Positions 28,682 to 37,538 of a stretch of DNA of 64,000 nucleotides are shown here, piece after piece. How positions within the stretch are numbered: the first letter of the stretch is position 1; each line of letters starts with the position of its first letter. Made by a program: the position numbers and the translations under genes. Where the stretch lies: NCBI RefSeq assembly GCF_037646705.1, contig NZ_JBBHER010000002.1:124001-188000 (forward strand), written 5' to 3'. This stretch comes from Pikeienuella litoralis. GTDB lineage: Bacteria; Pseudomonadota; Alphaproteobacteria; Rhodobacterales; Rhodobacteraceae. The notes under the pieces are model-generated. The model was not told the DNA's origin. It searched no databases and was given only the letters and a program-made list of their open reading frames with translations.

Positions 28682-31600
28682 ATGCCGAAACGCGCCGATA
28701 TCCACAGCGTCCTCATCATCGGCGCGGGACCTATCATCATCGGCCAGGCGTGCGAATTCGACTATTCGGGGGCGCAGGCGTGCAAGGCGCTGCGCGAGGA
28801 GGGATATCGCGTCATTCTGGTCAACTCGAATCCGGCGACGATCATGACCGACCCCGCCCTCGCCGACGCCACCTATATCGAGCCGATCACGCCGGAGGTG
28901 GTCGAGCGGATCATCCGGCAGGAACAGGAGCGCCATCCGGGCGAGAAGATGGCGCTGCTGCCGACCATGGGCGGGCAGACCGGGCTCAACACCGCCATGA
29001 GCCTGGCGGAATCGGGCGTGCTGGAGCGGCTCGGCGTCGAACTGATCGGCGCGAAGCGCGAGGCCATCGCCATGGCCGAAGACCGGAAACTCTTCCGCGA
29101 GGCGATGGACCGGATCGGGCTGGAGAATCCGCGCGCCACCATCGCCGAGACCATGGAAGATTGCATGGCCGCGCTGGACGATATCGGCCTGCCGGCGATC
29201 ATCCGGCCGGCGTTCACGCTCGGCGGCACCGGCGGCGGCATCGCCTATAACCGGGAGGATTATCTCCGGATCTGCGCAGGCGGACTGGACGCCTCCCCGG
29301 TCAACCAGATCCTGATCGACGAGAGCCTTCTCGGCTGGAAAGAGTTCGAAATGGAGGTGGTCCGCGACAAGGCGGACAACGCGATCATCATCTGCTCGAT
29401 CGAGAACATCGATCCGATGGGCGTTCACACCGGAGACAGCATCACCGTCGCGCCGGCGCTGACGCTGACCGACAAGGAATACCAGATGATGCGGTCCGCC
29501 TCGATCGCGGTGCTGCGGGAGATCGGGGTGGAGACCGGCGGCTCCAACGTCCAGTTCGCGGTCAACCCCGAAGACGGGCGGCTCGTGGTGATCGAGATGA
29601 ACCCTCGCGTCTCGCGGTCCTCGGCGCTCGCCTCGAAAGCCACGGGCTTTCCGATCGCCAAGATCGCCGCGAAGCTCGCCATCGGCTATACGCTCGACGA
29701 GTTGGACAACGACATCACCGGAGTGACGCCGGCGAGCTTCGAGCCGACGATCGATTACGTCGTCACCAAGATCCCGCGCTTCACTTTCGAGAAGTTCCCG
29801 GGCGCGACCAACGACCTCACCACGTCGATGAAATCCGTCGGCGAGGCGATGGCGGTCGGACGGAGTTTCAACGAAAGCTTCCAGAAGGCGCTCGTCTCGA
29901 TGGAGACCGGGCTCACCGGCCTCGATGAGATCGCCATCGACGGGCTGACGGAGGCGAGCGGGGCGGATGAGCGGAAAGCCACGATCATGGCGGCGCTGGG
30001 GCGCGCCACGCCGGACCGGATCCGCGTCATCGCGCAGGCGATGCGTGAAGGCCTGAGCCAGGACGATATCCGCGCCGCGACCGCATACGACCCCTGGTAC
30101 CTTGAGCGGATCGGCGAGATTCTGGCGGCGGAAGAGGGCGTGCGGGCCGACGGCTTGCCGAGCGACGCCGCGGCGATGCGGACGCTGAAGGGCATGGGGT
30201 TCTCGGATGCGCGCCTCGGGACGCTGGCCGGCCTCGACGAAGCGGAGGTCCGCGCGCGCCGGCTCGCCCTCGGCGTCAAGGCGGTGTTCAAGAGGATCGA
30301 CACCTGCGCGGCGGAGTTCGAGGCGCAGACGCCCTACATGTATTCGACCTACGAGGCCGACGCGATGGGCGTCGTCGAATGCGAGTCGCGCCCCTCGACC
30401 CGCAAGAAGGTCGTGATCCTTGGCGGCGGGCCGAACCGGATCGGGCAGGGGATCGAGTTCGATTACTGCTGCTGCCACGCCTGCTACGCGCTGACCGAAG
30501 CGGGCTATGAGACGATCATGGTCAACTGCAACCCCGAAACGGTCTCGACCGATTACGACACCTCCGACCGGCTCTATTTCGAGCCGCTGACCATCGAGCA
30601 TGTGATGGAGATCCTGCGCGTGGAGCAGGAGGCGGGGGAGCTTCACGGCGTCATCGTGCAGTTCGGCGGCCAGACCCCGCTGAAGCTCGCCAATGCGCTG
30701 GAGGAGGCGGGAATTCCCATTCTGGGCACGACGCCCGACGCCATCGACCTCGCCGAGGATCGCTCCCGCTTTCAGCAGCTTCTGCGCAAGCTCGGCCTGA
30801 AGCAGCCCGAAAACGGCATCGCCCATAGCCGCGACGAGGCGTTCGCGGTCGCGCATGAGGTCGGCTATCCGGTGGTGATCCGGCCCTCCTATGTGCTGGG
30901 CGGGCGGGCGATGGAGATCGTTCGCGCCGACGCGGAGCTGGAGCGGTATATTCGCGAGGCGGTGGTCGTCTCCGGCTCGAGCCCGGTTCTGATCGACGGT
31001 TATCTCTCCGGCGCCGTCGAAGTCGATGTCGACGCGCTCTCGGATGGCGAGGCGGTCCATGTCGCGGGCGTGATGGAGCATATCGAGGAGGCTGGCGTCC
31101 ATTCGGGAGACAGCGCCTGTTCGCTGCCGCCGTATTCGCTTTCGCCGGAGGTGATCGCGGAACTGAAGCGCCAGACGGCGGAGATGGCGCGCGGTCTCGG
31201 CGTCGTCGGGTTGATGAACGTCCAGTTCGCGATCAAGGGCGACGAGATCTATGTGCTGGAGGTGAACCCGCGCGCGTCGCGCACGGTGCCGTTCGTGGCG
31301 AAGGCGATCGGCGCGCCGATCGCGGCCATCGCCGCGCGGCTGATGGCCGGCGAGAAGCTCTCCGCCTTCGACCTTCCGACCAGCGATCCCGCGCATGTCG
31401 CGGTGAAGGAGGCGGTGCTCCCCTTCGCCCGGTTCCCCGGCGTCGACACGCTGCTCGGCCCGGAGATGCGCTCCACCGGCGAGGTGATGGGGATCGACAA
31501 GGGCTTCGCCCGGGCCTTCCTCAAGAGCCAGATCGCCGCCGGCGTCGCGCTGCCGAAAGAGGGGCGGGTCTTCGTCTCGGTGAAGGATGCGGACAAGCCC

Positions 31601-31957
31601 GCCATTCTCGACGCGGTGAGCCGCCTCGCGAAGCTCGGCTTCAGTTTCGCCGCGACGGCGGGGACGGCGGCGTATCTTTCTGAAAACGGCGTCCCGGCGA
31701 CGGTGGTGAAGAAGGTCTATGAAGGGCGCCCGAACATCGTCGACATGATGAAGGACGGCGAGATCGCGCTGGTCTTCAACACCACCGACCTGCCGCAATC
31801 GATCCGGGACAGCGCCAGCCTCCGCCGGACCGCGCTGGCGATGAGAACGCCCTACTACACGACAGCCGCGGGCGCGCAGGCGGCGGCGCGGGCGATCGAG
31901 AATCGGCTCGACGGCGAGCTGGAGGTGGAGACGCTTCAGGTCTACGCCGGCGCATGA
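28682..31957 (+). CDS. carB: Carbamoyl-phosphate synthase large subunit
   Basis: 1091-aa synthetase that makes carbamoyl phosphate from glutamine-derived ammonia, bicarbonate and two ATP for pyrimidine and arginine synthesis. Both synthetase halves are complete: the first opens with VLIIGAGPIIIGQACEFDYS, the second with VVILGGGPNRIGQGIEFDYC near 573, each followed by an ATP-grasp fold (RPAFTLGGTGGGIA and RPSYVLGGRAMEIV). A C-terminal MGS-like allosteric domain covers roughly 945-1091. ATG 28682 with GGGAG 6 nt upstream. carA is not adjacent, so the subunits come from separate loci. The next gene overlaps its stop. Confidence 0.97.
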   Translation: MPKRADIHSVLIIGAGPIIIGQACEFDYSGAQACKALREEGYRVILVNSNPATIMTDPALADATYIEPITPEVVERIIRQEQERHPGEKMALLPTMGGQTGLNTAMSLAESGVLERLGVELIGAKREAIAMAEDRKLFREAMDRIGLENPRATIAETMEDCMAALDDIGLPAIIRPAFTLGGTGGGIAYNREDYLRICAGGLDASPVNQILIDESLLGWKEFEMEVVRDKADNAIIICSIENIDPMGVHTGDSITVAPALTLTDKEYQMMRSASIAVLREIGVETGGSNVQFAVNPEDGRLVVIEMNPRVSRSSALASKATGFPIAKIAAKLAIGYTLDELDNDITGVTPASFEPTIDYVVTKIPRFTFEKFPGATNDLTTSMKSVGEAMAVGRSFNESFQKALVSMETGLTGLDEIAIDGLTEASGADERKATIMAALGRATPDRIRVIAQAMREGLSQDDIRAATAYDPWYLERIGEILAAEEGVRADGLPSDAAAMRTLKGMGFSDARLGTLAGLDEAEVRARRLALGVKAVFKRIDTCAAEFEAQTPYMYSTYEADAMGVVECESRPSTRKKVVILGGGPNRIGQGIEFDYCCCHACYALTEAGYETIMVNCNPETVSTDYDTSDRLYFEPLTIEHVMEILRVEQEAGELHGVIVQFGGQTPLKLANALEEAGIPILGTTPDAIDLAEDRSRFQQLLRKLGLKQPENGIAHSRDEAFAVAHEVGYPVVIRPSYVLGGRAMEIVRADAELERYIREAVVVSGSSPVLIDGYLSGAVEVDVDALSDGEAVHVAGVMEHIEEAGVHSGDSACSLPPYSLSPEVIAELKRQTAEMARGLGVVGLMNVQFAIKGDEIYVLEVNPRASRTVPFVAKAIGAPIAAIAARLMAGEKLSAFDLPTSDPAHVAVKEAVLPFARFPGVDTLLGPEMRSTGEVMGIDKGFARAFLKSQIAAGVALPKEGRVFVSVKDADKPAILDAVSRLAKLGFSFAATAGTAAYLSENGVPATVVKKVYEGRPNIVDMMKDGEIALVFNTTDLPQSIRDSASLRRTALAMRTPYYTTAAGAQAAARAIENRLDGELEVETLQVYAGA

Positions 31958-32703
31958 GCGGGCCCGATCGAGTTTACGCGATCGGAGACGTTCACGGCCA
32001 ACTTGATCTTCTCCTCGACGCGCACGCCCGGATCGAGCGGGATCTGGCGGCGAGTCCGGTGACGGAATACGTCATCGTCCATATCGGCGATTATGTCGAC
32101 CGCGGGCCGGACAGCGCCGGCGTCCTTGCCCGCCTCGTCGCGGGCGCCGACGCTGGCGAGCCCTGGATCAACCTCATGGGCAACCATGACCGGATGTTCT
32201 TTCGGTATCTCATCGCGCCCGGCGGCCGGGACCACCAGCTCGACCCCGAGCTCTGGTGGCTTCACGAGCGGATCGGCGGGCTCGACACGCTTCGCTCCTA
32301 TGGGCTGACCCTGCCCGACGGCGCGACGGCGGAGCGGGGCGTCGCCCTTCACCGCGCCGCGCGAGAGGTGGTGCCGGCGCGCCATCTGGCCTTTCTCGCC
32401 GGGCTCCGGCGCTACTGGTTCTGGCGGGAGTGGTTCTTCGTCCACGCCGGCGTGCGCCCCGGCGTGGCGTTGAGCGCGCAGGACGAGGACGACCTGATCT
32501 GGATCAGGGACGAGTTCCTCTCAAGCGCCGCCGACCACGGCGCCGTCGTCGTTCACGGGCATACGCCGGTCGAGGCGGTCGAGGACCACGGAAACCGGAT
32601 CGCCATCGACACCGGCGCGGGGTATGGCGGGCCGCTCTCCTGCCTTGTCATAGACGGAGGAAGCGGCGGCGTGCGGGTGCTGGGCGGGCCGATTCTCCGC
32701 TGA
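31954..32703 (+). CDS. PP1-type metallophosphoesterase (serine/threonine phosphatase-like)
   Basis: 249-aa calcineurin-like phosphoesterase. The metal-binding blocks are GDVHGQLDLL (residues 11-20), GDYVDRGPDSAG near 45, GNHDRMFFRYL near 77 and the late VVHGHTPVEAVE near 190, with FVHAGVRPG between. This is the PPP family pattern shared by bacterial Ser/Thr phosphatases and the related Ap4A hydrolases. The start overlaps the carB stop (ATGA), so it is translationally coupled to carB. A phosphatase tied to carB expression is unusual; its target is unknown. Confidence 0.88.
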   Translation: MSGPDRVYAIGDVHGQLDLLLDAHARIERDLAASPVTEYVIVHIGDYVDRGPDSAGVLARLVAGADAGEPWINLMGNHDRMFFRYLIAPGGRDHQLDPELWWLHERIGGLDTLRSYGLTLPDGATAERGVALHRAAREVVPARHLAFLAGLRRYWFWREWFFVHAGVRPGVALSAQDEDDLIWIRDEFLSSAADHGAVVVHGHTPVEAVEDHGNRIAIDTGAGYGGPLSCLVIDGGSGGVRVLGGPILR

Positions 32704-32788
32704 CGAGCGGATCGAATCTTGCCCTGAGCGGATGATGCTGTTTCAGTCCCGCAGTCATTCAGACGAGTTTCCGCGAAAGGGGCGGGCC

Positions 32789-33355
32789 GTGATCGACAGG
32801 CCACTCGAAGATGTGCCGCTGGACCGCGACATCACCTCGCGCGAGGGGATCTCCATCGATCAGGCCGCGCGGGTCCGGCTCGCCTTTCTCCTTGGCCAGA
32901 ATCAGGCGATGGTGGCGCAGACGCAATTCGCCGACGCGAAGGCTGGGGCGCTGCTTGCGATCATCGGGCTGCTCGCCACGCGGGGGCCGGGCGCGAGCTT
33001 CGTCGCCGGCGGGGGCGGCGATCAACTGGTCGCCATCGCATTGCACGCGGCGGCGCTGATTTCCTGCATGGTGGTTCTTTTCCCGCGTTACGCCGGCGGC
33101 GCGCTCCGGACGAGGCTTGCGGCCAGCGAACGGTTTTCCTGGCCCGCCCTCACCGCGAAGGGCGTCTCCGCCGACAGCTATGCGGACTTCATGCAAAGCG
33201 CGCAGGTCTCGCAACTGATGATCTCGGTCGCGCGCAGCAATCAGGCGATGGCGACGATCCTTCTGCGGAAATTCGCCTGGTTGCGCGCGGCGTTTGGCAT
33301 CGCCATAATCGACTTCTTCTTCATTGCAGCCAGGGCGACATTTGGCGGCGCCTGA
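32789..33355 (+). CDS. Membrane protein resembling Pycsar effectors (DUF5706/PycTM)
   Basis: About 188 aa with two or three hydrophobic helices. The region ...TQFADAKAGALLAIIGLLA, a second helix (VAIALHAAALISCMVVLFP) and the late SVARSNQAMATILLRKFAWLRAAF leading into a final helix match the layout of the PycTM/DUF5706 family. These are membrane effectors that act on cCMP or cUMP signals in the Pycsar anti-phage system. No uridylate/cytidylate cyclase gene is near, so this may be an orphan relative with a housekeeping role. The start is uncertain: GTG 32789 has AAAGGGG 6 nt upstream; ATG 32732 or 32735 would add 18-19 residues. Confidence 0.55.
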   Translation: MIDRPLEDVPLDRDITSREGISIDQAARVRLAFLLGQNQAMVAQTQFADAKAGALLAIIGLLATRGPGASFVAGGGGDQLVAIALHAAALISCMVVLFPRYAGGALRTRLAASERFSWPALTAKGVSADSYADFMQSAQVSQLMISVARSNQAMATILLRKFAWLRAAFGIAIIDFFFIAARATFGGA

Positions 33356-33368
33356 GAGTGGGGGCCGC

Positions 33369-34538
33369 ATGCGCACGGAAATCGTCATAATCGGCGCCGG
33401 GCCTTCGGGCCTTCTGCTTAGCCAGATGCTGCACCGGAGCGGGATCGACACCATTGTTCTGGAGCGGCGCTCCCGCGCCTATGTCCTGAACCGGATCCGC
33501 GCCGGGGTTCTGGAATGGGGAACGGTGGAGACCCTGCGCGAGGCGGGCGTCGGCGCGCGGGCGGACGCCGAGGGCTTCATCCATGAAGGCGTGTTCATCG
33601 CCGCGCAGAACCGGGGCATCCGGATTCCGCTCAAGGAGCTCACCGGGCGGCCGGTCATGGTCTATGGCCAGACCGAGGTCACCAAGGATCTCTACGCCGC
33701 GCGGGACGCCATGGGCGGGGTGGTGATCGCCAGCGTCGACGGGGTGGCGATCCATGGGGTCGAGACCGAGGCGCCGTATGTCACCTATCAGAAGAACGGC
33801 GCCGAGCATCGGGTCGATTGCGAGTTCGTGATCGGCTGCGACGGATCGCACGGCGTGAGCCGGGAGACGATCCCGAAGGCGGTGTTGCGGGAGTATGAGC
33901 GGATCTACCCGTTCGGCTGGCTTGGCGTGCTGTCGGAGACGCCGCCGGTGAGCGAGGAGCTGATCTACGCGAATCACGAGCGGGGCTTCGCGCTCTGTTC
34001 GATGCGGCACGCCCATCTGAGCCGCTACTATATCCAGACCGAGCTCGGCGACGACCCGGCGTCATGGAGCGACGCCGCGTTCTGGGACGAGTTGAAGCGC
34101 AGGATTCCCGAAGAGGCGGCCGCGACGCTTATAACCGGCCCGACCATCGAGAAATCGATCACGCCGCTTCGAAGCTATGTCGCGGAGCCGATGCGCTGGG
34201 GGCGGTTGTTTCTGGTCGGGGACGCCGCGCATATCGTGCCGCCGACCGGCGCGAAGGGGCTGAACCTCGCGGTGTCGGATGTGCATTATCTGCATCGGGC
34301 GCTGGTCCGGCGGTATCGGGACAAGTCCGATGAGGGGATCGACGATTATTCCGCGCGCGCGCTCGCGCGGGTCTGGAAATCGGTGCGCTTCAGCTGGTGG
34401 ATGACGACGATGCTGCATCGCTTCCCCGATCAGGACGCCTTCGATCAGCGCATTCGCGAGAGCGAGGTCGATTATCTGGAGCATTCGCGCGCCGCGCAGA
34501 AGGTGCTTGCGGAGAATTACGCGGGCCTTCCGTTCTGA
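33369..34538 (+). CDS. pobA: 4-Hydroxybenzoate 3-monooxygenase
   Basis: 389-aa FAD- and NADPH-dependent flavoprotein hydroxylase that converts 4-hydroxybenzoate to protocatechuate. The Rossmann motif is IIGAGPSGLLLSQMLHRSG (residues 7-25), followed by LERRSRAYVLNRIRAGVLE, with the NADPH/substrate-gating arginine region typical of PobA. The FAD motif is LFLVGDAAHIVPPTGAKGLN near 282-301, and the C-terminal helix ends AENYAGLPF. It stands alone: no pobR regulator and no pca ring-cleavage genes are nearby. It converges on the TRAP operon at 34548 with a gap of only 9 bp. Confidence 0.95.
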   Translation: MRTEIVIIGAGPSGLLLSQMLHRSGIDTIVLERRSRAYVLNRIRAGVLEWGTVETLREAGVGARADAEGFIHEGVFIAAQNRGIRIPLKELTGRPVMVYGQTEVTKDLYAARDAMGGVVIASVDGVAIHGVETEAPYVTYQKNGAEHRVDCEFVIGCDGSHGVSRETIPKAVLREYERIYPFGWLGVLSETPPVSEELIYANHERGFALCSMRHAHLSRYYIQTELGDDPASWSDAAFWDELKRRIPEEAAATLITGPTIEKSITPLRSYVAEPMRWGRLFLVGDAAHIVPPTGAKGLNLAVSDVHYLHRALVRRYRDKSDEGIDDYSARALARVWKSVRFSWWMTTMLHRFPDQDAFDQRIRESEVDYLEHSRAAQKVLAENYAGLPF

Positions 34539-34547
34539 GCCCGGGCT

Positions 34548-35852
34548 TCAGCCGGACGAGAGCGGCAGGAACATGACCAGCGCCGGAAACGCGATGATCA
34601 GCAGGACCCGCACCAGGTCGGCGATGATGAACGGGATGACGCCGCGATAGATCGCCCCGATCGAGACATCGCCGATCACCCCCCGGATGACGAAGAGATT
34701 GAGCCCGACCGGCGGCGTGATCAGCGAAAGCTCGGTCACCATCACGGCGAAGATGCCGAACCAGATCGGATCGTAGCCAAGCCCGACCACGATCGGGAAG
34801 AAGATCGGGATCGTCAGCAGGATCATCGAGAGGCTCTCCATGAACATGCCAAGGACGATATAGATCAGGAAGATGATCAGGATCACCGTGAGCGGCGTGA
34901 GGTTGAGCGATGTGATCAGGTCCGAGAGCGCCGCGGGCAACCCGATCAGGTTCATGAAATTGGAGAAGACCAGCGCGCCGATCAGGACGAGAAAGAGGCT
35001 CGCGGTCGTCGTCGCCGTCTCCACCAGCGCGTCCATGAGGCCGGAGAAAGGGAGGGCGCGCCGCCAGAGCGCGAACAGGAGCGCGCCGAAGGCGCCGACG
35101 CCGCCCGCCTCGGTCGGAGTGAAGACGCCCTGATAGAGCCCGCCGATTATCAGGACGAACAGCAGGAGAACCGGGCCGACGCTGCGGAATCTCCTGAGCC
35201 GCGCCGGCCAGGGGACGCGCGGGGCGGCCGGCGCGGCCGCCGGGTCGAGCCGCGCGACGATGCTGACCGCCGCCATGTAGAGCAGGACGGCGACGAGTCC
35301 CGGCGCGATCCCGGCGATGAACAGCTTGCCGATATCCGTGCCGGTCGCGATGCCGTAGAGCACAAGAATGACCGAAGGAGGAATGAGGATGCCGAGCGTG
35401 CCGCCCGCAGCCACCGAGGACGCGGCGAGCCCGTCGGAATAGCCGTAGCGGCGCATCTCCGGCACCGCGACCTTCGCCATCGTCGCCGCGGTCGCGATGG
35501 AGGAGCCGCTGAGCGCGGCGAAGCCGCCGCAGGCGAGAATGGTGGCCGACGCCAGCCCGCCCCGCCGATGCCCGACGAAGCCGTGACAAAGTCGATACAG
35601 ATCCTCCGACATCCGCGCGCGCGTCACCAGCGCGCCCATCAGGATGAACATCGGCACGACCGAAAGCTCATAGGACATGGTCGCGTTGAACGGCATCTGC
35701 CCGATCATGCCGAGCGCGGTGCGCGTCGAGACGCCGACGGCGATGCCGCCGAGCCCGATCAGAAGCATGGCGAAAGCGATCGGCATGCCGAGCATCATCA
35801 GGCCGAAAACCCCGGCGAAGGCCAGCCCGGAGATCTCCCAGACGCCGCTCAC
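34548..35852 (-). CDS. TRAP transporter large permease (DctM family)
   Basis: 434-aa inner-membrane permease, last gene of the dehydratase-TRAP operon. It has about 12 helices with DctM landmarks: VVPMFILMGALVTRARMSEDLY, ILACGGFAALSGSSIATAATMAKVAVPEM, AAGGTLGILIPPSVILVLYG and LSLITPPVGLNLFVIRG. Its start overlaps the DctQ stop by 4 nt (ATGA). It belongs to a different subgroup from the DctM at 22622, since the two differ throughout, so a different substrate is likely. Confidence 0.95.
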   Translation of the reverse strand: MSGVWEISGLAFAGVFGLMMLGMPIAFAMLLIGLGGIAVGVSTRTALGMIGQMPFNATMSYELSVVPMFILMGALVTRARMSEDLYRLCHGFVGHRRGGLASATILACGGFAALSGSSIATAATMAKVAVPEMRRYGYSDGLAASSVAAGGTLGILIPPSVILVLYGIATGTDIGKLFIAGIAPGLVAVLLYMAAVSIVARLDPAAAPAAPRVPWPARLRRFRSVGPVLLLFVLIIGGLYQGVFTPTEAGGVGAFGALLFALWRRALPFSGLMDALVETATTTASLFLVLIGALVFSNFMNLIGLPAALSDLITSLNLTPLTVILIIFLIYIVLGMFMESLSMILLTIPIFFPIVVGLGYDPIWFGIFAVMVTELSLITPPVGLNLFVIRGVIGDVSIGAIYRGVIPFIIADLVRVLLIIAFPALVMFLPLSSG

Positions 35853-36370
35853 AGGCCGGGCCCCACCGGGCGGGCGCCGGTTTCTCCGCGAAGCGCGTCG
35901 CGCGCGCTAAGGATGAAGGCCAGCGCGGTCACGATGAGAAGCAACGCCATCGATTGCGCGATGAGCCCCTTGGGGATGCGCAACTCCATCGTGATTTCGC
36001 CGTAACGCAGGATACGCGCGCCATAGAGCCACATCCGCCAGGCGATGAAGACCGAGATCGCCGCGCCGAGAAGCTCGGTCGCGAATGTCGCGTAGCGTCG
36101 CACCGGCGGGGAGAACCGGTCGAAGAGGACCGTGACGCAGATATTGCCCCGGCTCCGGACCATCTGCGGCAAGGCGAAGAAGACGATCAGGCCCATCGAA
36201 ATCTCGGTGATCTCGAACGAGCCGGGAATCGGACTTCTGAACAGGTAGCGCATCACGACATCCGCGAAGGTGACGCACATCATCAGCGCGCCAAAGGCGG
36301 CCGCGACCCAAGCGAGTACGAGAAAGCCGAGGTCGAGAGCGGAGATGAGCGGATTCATCCCGGATTTCAT
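35849..36370 (-). CDS. TRAP transporter small permease (DctQ family)
   Basis: 173-aa four-helix protein of the second TRAP system. The family motif is VTFADVVMRYLFRSPIPGSFEITEISMGL in pieces (DVVMRYLFRS, SFEITEISMG). A second helical pair follows the basic GRNICVTVLFDRFSPPVRRY region (RSRGNICVTVL). It is coupled to the DctM gene by an ATGA overlap and lies 63 bp after the DctP gene. Confidence 0.92.
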   Translation of the reverse strand: MKSGMNPLISALDLGFLVLAWVAAAFGALMMCVTFADVVMRYLFRSPIPGSFEITEISMGLIVFFALPQMVRSRGNICVTVLFDRFSPPVRRYATFATELLGAAISVFIAWRMWLYGARILRYGEITMELRIPKGLIAQSMALLLIVTALAFILSARDALRGETGARPVGPGL

Positions 36371-36433
36371 GGGTGTTCGCCTTTTGCGGATGGCGGGAAC
36401 GGCGCGGGACGGGGCTGCGCCGTTCGTCGCGGC

Positions 36434-37492
36434 CTATTGAGCCTTGTTCACGACCTTGTCGGCGCGATAGGCGGCGACGATCGCGCGGGAGTAGTCGAGA
36501 ATTTTCTGGCCGTCGAGCCCGCGCGCCTCCGCCTCCTGGAGCCATTCCGCCTCCATGTCGGACAGGCGGTCGCGCGCGATGGCGACCTCCTCGTCGGACA
36601 GGGTGATGAACTCGACCCCGGCCTCCTTCAACGCCTTTTCGCCGACGGCGTCGCCATTGGTCCAGGCCCAGCCGGCGAGAAGGGCGATCGCCATGCCGCT
36701 ATGCTTGGTCACGGCCGCCTGCTGCTCGGGGCTGAGCGCGTCCCAGCTGTCCTGATTGAAGGCGATCCAGAACGTATCGGTGTAGAGCCCGCCCGGAATC
36801 CGGGTGATCGAGGTGATCACCGGCGTGATGCCGAAGAAATCGATCGATTCGAGCGGGAAGGTGATGCCGTCGGCGACGCCGCGCGACATCGCGGTCTGCG
36901 CCTCGGTCGGCGGCAACTGCACCGGCGTCGCGCCGAGCTGGCTCATGATGCGCCCGGTGACCCCGCCGCCGACGCGGATCGTCCGCCCCTCGAGATCGGA
37001 GATCTTCTCGATCCGGCCCTTGGCCATGTTGATGCTCGGATTCGAATGGGTGAAGAGCCCGACGACATGCGCGCCCTCATGCTCGTGATAATCCGACCCG
37101 AACCGCTCATAGGTCGCCCAGGCCGCGGCGGAGCCGGACCACGGATCGGGCGAGGCGAAGGGAAGGTCCATGATCTGGGTCATGGTGAAGCGGCCGACAT
37201 TGTGGCCGCTGACCCCGTAGCCGACATCGAAGGCCTGATCGAGCAGCAGGTCGAATTGCGCCGGCGGCGGGCCGAGCGGCGAGGTCATGATCTCGAATTT
37301 CAGCGAGCCGTCGGTCTCCGCCTCGATGGCGTCGGCCCAGGGCCTGATGATGCCCGCGACGATCAGATGATGCGCCGGCAGCCAGGTGCCGACCCGGAGC
37401 GTGGCGACCTCGTCCGCCGCCGACGCGGCGCCCGCCATCGCCCATGTGGCCGCGAGGGCCGCGGCGATCGCCGTCATTCTTGTCATGTGCAT
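36434..37492 (-). CDS. TRAP transporter substrate-binding protein (DctP family)
   Basis: 352-aa periplasmic receptor. A signal peptide covers about residues 1-25 (ending ASA-AD), then VATLRVGTWLPAHHLIVAGI begins the mature domain. KISDLEGRTIRVGGGVTG holds the carboxylate-binding arginine region, and QLPPTEAQTAMSRGVADG is the equivalent of the DctP signature loop. AGGGAG 7 nt upstream supports ATG 37492; ATGs at 37486 and 37477 are alternatives. The operon context with a dehydratase and a HIBADH-type reductase suggests a sugar acid or hydroxy acid ligand (inference). Confidence 0.9.
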   Translation of the reverse strand: MHMTRMTAIAAALAATWAMAGAASAADEVATLRVGTWLPAHHLIVAGIIRPWADAIEAETDGSLKFEIMTSPLGPPPAQFDLLLDQAFDVGYGVSGHNVGRFTMTQIMDLPFASPDPWSGSAAAWATYERFGSDYHEHEGAHVVGLFTHSNPSINMAKGRIEKISDLEGRTIRVGGGVTGRIMSQLGATPVQLPPTEAQTAMSRGVADGITFPLESIDFFGITPVITSITRIPGGLYTDTFWIAFNQDSWDALSPEQQAAVTKHSGMAIALLAGWAWTNGDAVGEKALKEAGVEFITLSDEEVAIARDRLSDMEAEWLQEAEARGLDGQKILDYSRAIVAAYRADKVVNKAQ

Positions 37493-37538
37493 TCTCGTCT
37501 CCCTTGTATTGGTCGTGCGTCGGGGCCGCCGGACGCGG

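Noticed and set aside
28664..31798. 1044-codon open frame antisense to carB
   Set aside because: Shadow of carB caused by G/C third positions; His/Arg/Asp-rich, no domain.
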